64,000 bases of DNA from NCBI GenBank assembly GCA_963966185.1, contig CAWZYM010000312.1:309001-373000 (forward strand), given 5' to 3'. The notes beneath the pieces are model-generated. The model worked only from the letters and a program-made list of their open reading frames with translations. It was not told the origin of the DNA and did not search any database. Positions 45,201 to 64,000 of the stretch are shown one piece after another. This stretch comes from Rhabditoides inermis. Lineage: Eukaryota > Nematoda > Chromadorea > Rhabditida > Rhabditidae. The position numbers and the translations under genes were made by a program. Positions within the stretch are counted from its first letter, which is position 1; every line of letters begins with the position of its first letter.

Positions 45201-48200
45201 AAGTCCAGGCAAAATACGTGTCGCGATATTGAAATATCGCGACACGTATTTTTTCCATTAAATGCAATTCCGCTGCGAGCGACTCAACTATCACATGATA
45301 GAATATCAAACGTGCATAGCACATCAGTAATCAATCTCCCCCCCCCTCACCAGCTCATTGACGACCACGGGCACAATCCCCTCCAATGCTCCCCTCTCCA
45401 GGCCCAGCTGGCCCGCGCGCACCGCCGCCCGACGCAGCATCTTGCGCACGAGGAAACTGCAAGGGAAGAGGATACGCAGATTAGAAAACAATATCAATAC
45501 TGGTAAGAAAGAAGACATTTAGACATTACGGACAAAGAAATGTGAACTGAAATGCGGCATAGAAAGCAATACTGGTAAAAGAGGAGATATTTATAGATCT
45601 TAAGAACAATGCAACTGGAACAGGATACGGCTATGATGAAAGATAACAATACTGGTCGAGTGAAGTAGTCATTTAGATATAACGCAGTATGAAACTGAAA
45701 GCGAGGAAGTATAGAACAATACTGGTAAGAGAGTAAATATTTAGATGTCACGGCAATGAAACAAAACACAAAATATGTTTCACTGCGAAAACAAGAAGAA
45801 GTATATAGCCAGCACAACAATGGTAACTAGTTATGATGATGAACAGGCGCAAGATTGAATTGAAAGACACAAAAAAGTAAACGTTACGATTTTTCGTGAA
45901 AAATAGAAGAGCAATCAGTAGCAATATGAGTGATATTGTATATGGACACATAGTATGACAAAGACAGGGATGGAAGAGTGACCCACCCCGCATCCTCGGC
46001 AGCCGGCGACGCCCCGTCAGCCATGGCCACTGTCACCGCGCGCATGTGGTCGGCGATGATCCTGCAAGGACTCTCTCCCTCCCTCCCTCCCTCCCCCCTC
46101 TCTCTTTCTCTCCCTCCCTCCCTCTCTCTCTCTCTCTCTCTCTCACCCCCCCCCTCTCTCACCTATACGCAGTGTCCACCTCCCCCTTGTCCTCCAAGCC
46201 GACCTTGCCCGAGTAGCGCTGCTTCGCGCCCAGCTGAAGTCGTGTCCCATATCATTTTAATTACCCAAGTTTGAGGTAATGCTTTCCCTGATGATGGAAT
46301 GGAGGCGAAATCCGGTATAAACTGTTTCTTTCGCGGTACATCGGTTGAACATCACATCTCAACATCTGTTTCATTTCTTTTTACCACATTTTATCATTCG
46401 CTCACTTTATATCACTTGAAGTGAATGAGTGAGTGACACCATGCTACCACATTTTTATTAAGTCGATTTTTTAAAACTAAACCGAACACGTTTACAATCA
46501 TATTAGAAAGTCATAATATCGCAGATTCCAGTTATCTCATGGAAAGATGAAACTTCCAAAAAAAGTTAAAATACCGTGCAAATCAGCTCACGGTCATTCC
46601 AACAACCTAACCCTGTTGATTCCACAACCTATCACATTGTCGTCAGTAAGTATGCTGTTCACAAACCATGCTAACGAACTAATACAGTACTTCTCCTCCC
46701 CCCCACCTTGCTGATCCCCCTCATAATGGCAGTGAATGCGTCGGTGTCGAAGTTGCTCGTGACCCGCTGGACGACGGAGGCGAGCCGCTCCAGGCCCATG
46801 CCCGTGTCGATGTGCAGCGACGGCAGGGGGGAGACGAGAGAGGAGGCGTCGCTGGAATGAGAGCGGATGGGGAAGATGATATAGACGAGTGGAATTGATA
46901 ATACAGAATCGTATAAAGTATGATCGTATTCACTCACGCATAGGTACACGAAAATGTGTGAGACAATGTTTTGTTTGCAGATCGAAAAAATACTACGAAA
47001 TCTATGTTACTTCATCTCTTTTACACGTGATGTGAGGAGAATGAAACAATGCTGGTCTGTTTCTAGGACAAATCACAAAAAGACCAACGACTGACCGAAG
47101 GTAGCTCATGAAGACAATGTTCCAGATCTCAACCACACTGTCGTCGACGTTGACGAGAGAAGAGGCGTCCTTCCGGCCTGGAGAATCTCTCTCACCCTCC
47201 CCCCTCTCTTTCTTTCTCCCTCCCTCTTCTCTCTCTCTCTGTCTCCTCACCCTCTATCTCTCCCCCCTCTCTCCTTCCCTCTCTCTCTCTTCTCTCTCTC
47301 TCTCTCCTCACCTTTCACTCTGTCGTAGTGTATCTCTGTGCATGGCCCGCACGGCCCGACCGCTCCCATCTCCCAGAAATTCTCCGACATGAAGGGAAGC
47401 ACGCGCGACGGAGGCAGACTGAAATATACAGTATGCCATCTGAAGTACAGTAGTCTTGAGAAGTACAGTAACCCTACCCGATGTCTAGCCATATCTGCTT
47501 GCATTCGTCGTCGGCGGGGACGCCCCACGTCGGGTTTCCGCCAAAGTACGAGACGTAGAGTCTGAACGTGTTCAACATAGCAAAACTACATACGAATAGC
47601 CAGGAAAATCGATAAATCACTACCTGTCCGGCTCTATGTCCATCTCATCGGTGAGGAACGACCAGGCGAGCTCGCACGCGCGGCGCTGAACAGGGATACG
47701 GTAATATGAAACATGAAGAATTCATCACACTAATACTTTCTCTACAATCAACACAATCACAATAATACAAGACCTGGCTCCCACCGTATCCATCATAACA
47801 ATGCAATAACAAATACGCCCTACCTTGCCATACGCGCCGTGGAAGCTCCAATTGCCGAGCATCTCGAAGAAGGTCTGGTGGTGCAGGTCCTTGCCCACGT
47901 CGTCCAGGTCGTTGTGCTTTCCGCCTAGATACAGTAACCCTCATGACACTACAGTAATCCTCATCACAGTAGCCCACACCGTACCTGCTCGAATGCACTT
48001 CTGATAGTTGACGAGTCGGTTGCCCGACGGGTGGATGTCGTCTGCCGTGCCGGTGATGATGTGTTTAAACTGGAAGATAAGGAATGGAAACGTATACAAC
48101 AATAGTGACGTAACATTACAACAAACAGACAGCGTACCTGGTTCATGCCGGCGTTGGTGAAGAGGAGTGTGGGGTCGTCTTCGGGGAGGACGGACGAAGA

Positions 48201-48332
48201 GGGCACGTGGACGTGATCGTTCTGCTCGAAGAAGCGGATGAAGTCGCGACGGACGTCGAACGTGCTCTGCCCCCGCCGCTGCTGCAGCGACGACGACAAC
48301 CCGCGGAGACCGGGCCGTATGCAGCGCCACAT
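39224..48332 (-). CDS. AARS2: Alanyl-tRNA synthetase, mitochondrial type
   Basis: The N-terminus [15 protein letters not shown] is a basic, Ser-rich targeting-like peptide followed by [19 protein letters not shown]. Class II core exons include [14 protein letters not shown] (about 48150), NYQKCIRAG (47985-48068), [20 protein letters not shown] (about 47823-47923), [20 protein letters not shown] (47480-47560), [19 protein letters not shown] (47310-47420), [19 protein letters not shown] (46710-46855) and [18 protein letters not shown] (45350-45460). The editing domain shows [13 protein letters not shown] (43180), the metal-site HSATH (42520-42555), CCGGT|H (40632 and 40345) and DKGVARG. It charges tRNA-Ala in mitochondria (known for the family). 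About 20 exons; the stop is at 39224-39226. The symbol follows vertebrate usage. An acceptor lies directly at the ATG. Confidence 0.9.
41171..41631. mobile_element. MITE with TTA target duplication and a tRNA-like core
   Basis: Arms of about 165 bp (41171-41335 and 41462-41631) are inverted copies with ends CAAGGAGTGTCG/CGACACTCCTTG and TTA on both sides (41168-41170, 41632-41634). A 3-bp TTA duplication is typical of PIF/Harbinger-type MITEs. It lies in an intron of the alanyl-tRNA synthetase gene. Confidence 0.85.
41367..41434 (-). other. tRNA-like sequence inside the MITE
   Basis: The minus strand shows a box-A-like TTGCCTAGTGGTTAGAGCGG and a box-B-like GGTTCGCTCTCC at tRNA spacing. The acceptor ends do not pair, so it is a tRNA-derived remnant rather than a working gene. 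Confidence 0.6.
42590..42838. mobile_element. Short inverted-repeat element
   Basis: AAGTAGCGGTCAGTCTCTTC at the left is the complement of the right end. The inside is rich in TTCGAAG/GTTTGAA motifs. A partial relative lies at about 54913-55002 and a shorter one near 32585. Confidence 0.7.
45486..45770 (+). repeat. Degenerate ~77-bp minisatellite, four units
   Basis: Units begin with AACAATACTGGTAAGA-like sequence near 45488, 45568, 45645 and 45716, and each continues with a TATTTAGA-type motif and GAAACTG. It lies in a synthetase intron. Confidence 0.75.
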
Positions 48333-48618
48333 CTGGTAAGATGATATACAGGATAAGATATAAACATTGTTTTATATATGAAAATAGTAAAAAAAAATAA
48401 CTTGAATATTTAAAAAATTATCTTGCTCTCTCGAAAAGTGAGAGAGTACCGAGAGAGTTCTTGTTTTTAGAGAGAATCAGACTCAACACAGTGTGTTTTG
48501 TGTCGCGATATTGTTCTTCGCGCGTTTTGGCTTTTTTTCGACGTTAGTTTTGTGTTACTGTTTTGATGTTGTTTTGTAGAAATGTTGATCCTTTTGTTAG
48601 ACCAAATTCTTTCCAGCT
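48333..48618. promoter_or_regulatory. Shared upstream region of two divergent genes
   Basis: A 286-bp spacer separates the synthetase ATG (minus) from the zinc-finger ATG (plus). It contains two GAGAGAGT-type repeats (about 48427-48475) and a TCGCGATATTGTTC segment. Both flanks end in acceptor-like sites at the ATGs. A bidirectional promoter is inferred. Confidence 0.45.
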
Positions 48619-62413
<13,795 letters not shown>

Positions 62414-62752
62414 ATATTTCCATGAAATAATAAGCTATATACTGTATTGCACTTTTTTTTGTATTGTACTCGTTTTTAACGGTTGTTCATTCCCCTCAGA
62501 TTTCCCTCTTATCACATTTTGTTCAGCGATTGTACTTCGGTATTCCATTCGTTCTCATATTTCTCTCGTTTCATGTTGTTACTTTGTATTCGCGTTGTTT
62601 CGAATTTGCAGATGAAAGTTTATATTGTGTACTCTTTGGTGCCTAGTTGTAAGTGATATTGAAAAGTGGTAGAAAATCGTATAGTCGATAGTGGTTTATG
62701 CAAATGAGTTTGAGCTCGGGGCAAAACGAATAGATGTTGTACAGTAGAACAA

Positions 62753-63366
62753 ATGCGACTTCTCTGGGCGGTCGTTTGCGTCGGAATTGTGGCCGGATTC
62801 CGGACGGTTGTCAAAGGTAAGGGACGTCTTGGTTTCTACTTATTCCTCCACAGGCCGGCTACAGTGTCCAGAATCGGATCCATTGGGAAAGGAACGACTG
62901 GGGAAGATACTCATCTCACTGCATGAGGATGATAGTATGGAGAGAGGGGGGATAGAGAGAGATCGTCGGATTCAGTCGCCTTCGACGATGATCTCTCCTC
63001 CCCGCAACCCATCGACTCATCTGGACTATTCATCCTGGAAGGAGACGAGGAGGCATTGAACCCATTCGAACCCTTCCCGGACTACTACTTGAAGGTGTGG
63101 AGGAGAGGGGGGAGGGAGAGCGTGGGAGAGCGAGGGAGAACAGGGAGAGAGAGGAGAGGTAGGAGAGAGAGGGAGGGAGGGAGGGAGAGAGAGGGAGGGA
63201 AAGAAAGAGAGTGGAGAAAGAGGGGGAGAGAGATCCTCAGGTCCGCCACGAGTGTTGTGGTGGCTCGTGCACGCAGACCATTCCCTTTCCCCTGGAAGTT
63301 GGCAGGAGACGACATGGCTGGTGGGAGATCGCAGCCGGCGAGATTACACTCGACTGCTGCCAGTAA
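62753..63366 (+). CDS. Divergent transthyretin-like secreted protein
   Basis: Four exons give 129 aa with agreeing phases: 62753-62816, 62854-62934, 62976-63094, 63241-63366. The signal peptide is MRLLWAVVCVGIVAGF. The body follows the TTR-like plan: RLQCPESDP, GKILISLHEDDS (equivalent to KVKLYDVDR), SSGLFILEGDEE (equivalent to the NERGEFQLAG strand), FPDYYLK, then HECCGGSCTQTIPFPLEVG and a C-terminal ITLDCCQ. Extra Cys residues and a shorter length set it apart from the pair at 27-30 kb. Function is not assigned. Confidence 0.75.
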
Positions 63367-63660
63367 ACAAATAATCAAATGTATTAATGTAATTTTTATT
63401 GTACATCTATTTGTTAAAATAATTCTATGATTATATTATATTATGTAAGCTTATCGACAGATTGAAGACACGTGTGCTGGGAGTGGTGGATGGAGAGCAT
63501 TCATGAGAGAGAATGAAAGTATTTTGGAAACTGGTGAGATAAAATAGATGAGACACGAAAATTCACACTTTTCTCATCTGCGAGCAACAATCGAAGAGTA
63601 ACAGTTATGTACTGTACAGTTTCGAGAAGAAAAGACATACTTGCTCGCCTTTCACTCATC

Positions 63661-64000
63661 TTAGTCTATCCTCGTCCACCGGCCGTCCTCCTCCCTCTCG
63701 AGCCCGTAGATGCGGCACGTGGTGCGGAACGAGTAGGAGAGCACCTGAGGAAGAGGTCATCACTTAGAAAGAACCTTATCAAGCGATATTCATAAAGAGA
63801 CTCGAGTCTGTTCTCGCATGAGAACATTGCATTGATAAAAAGGAATCTGTGATCTAGGCTAGGATATTTTCAATGAAACAAAAGAAGCCCTGCTCACCTC
63901 GTCGACAGTGACGTTCTTGATCTCAGCTATCTTAATGGCTGCGTAGACGGCCATCGGGGGCAGGCTCGTCCTCTCCAAACGAGGGTAGACCTCGCGCATC
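63661..64000 (-). CDS. C-terminal part of a gene leaving the window, possibly TatD-like hydrolase
   Basis: Two exons are seen: 63898 to the window edge (LERTSLPPMAVYAAIKIAEI, then KNVTVDE) and 63661-63744 (VLSYSFRTTCRIYGLEREED), joined in phase 0 with stop 63661-63663. The pattern of I-A-E-I-K, then V-x-x-x-V, then N/T-x(5)-YGL at the extreme C-terminus recalls TatD-type metal-dependent DNases. No metal-binding residues are in view, so the call is weak; the exons themselves are solid. Confidence 0.5.

Noticed and set aside
45486..45770. CRISPR-like spaced repeat
   Set aside because: Units are degenerate, contiguous and intronic in a eukaryotic gene.
63056..63430. 124-aa plus-strand frame rich in Arg/Gly/Glu
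   Set aside because: It runs through the (GA)n intron of the divergent TTR-like gene; only the flanking exons are coding, in other phases.

Overview
The window is nuclear DNA of a nematode. It carries multi-exon genes with short GT-AG introns, three members of the nematode-expanded transthyretin-like (TTR) secreted family, two FkbM-type (Methyltransf_21) membrane-anchored proteins, a serpentine chemoreceptor, an F-box-like gene and a mitochondrial-type alanyl-tRNA synthetase. Splice-acceptor-like sites sit 0-6 nt upstream of many start codons, as expected with spliced-leader trans-splicing. Species cannot be fixed from sequence alone. The family mix would suit a rhabditid or diplogastrid worm (inference).

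Layout. 0.2-8.6 kb: two tandem minus-strand FkbM-like genes. The first hosts a 2.16-kb TA-flanked foldback transposon in an intron; the second has lost the acidic DxEGAE motif. 9.3-10.0 kb: an unrecognised small plus-strand gene. 10.3-13.3 kb: an RTE-clade LINE broken by one frameshift. 13.9-15.4 kb: a 311-aa chemoreceptor whose intron holds a tRNA-derived SINE with a perfect 13-bp target duplication. 16.25-26.82 kb: a 10.6-kb LTR retrotransposon with near-identical 597-bp LTRs, whose body has lost reverse transcriptase, RNase H and the integrase core. It carries a hairpin motif repeated nine times with compensatory base changes. 26.9-30.3 kb: two tandem TTR genes; the retrotransposon ends about 75 bp past the first one's stop codon.

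31.6-39.2 kb: an F-box-like gene, a minus-strand zinc-finger gene, and a second copy of the F-box gene's last two exons. The zinc-finger gene is bracketed by a ~0.7-kb direct duplication (33.98-34.70 and 38.51-39.2 kb). 39.2-48.3 kb: alanyl-tRNA synthetase (minus), sharing a 286-bp upstream region with the divergent plus-strand gene 48.6-62.4 kb. That long gene, like the minus-strand zinc-finger gene, is built from repeated modules: a degenerate C2H2 finger, a C2HC-like half finger and a short helix ending in a C-[FY]-P motif. I do not recognise this architecture and regard it as the most interesting protein-level feature. 62.75-63.37 kb: a divergent TTR-like secreted protein. 63.66 kb to the end: the C-terminal part of a gene running off the window, possibly TatD-like.

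Almost every intron longer than the minimum contains (CT)n/(GA)n tracts. These generate most of the long Leu/Ser and Arg/Glu open frames and are not coding. Exon coordinates were worked out by hand from splice signals, reading-phase agreement and paralogue comparison; no searches were run.
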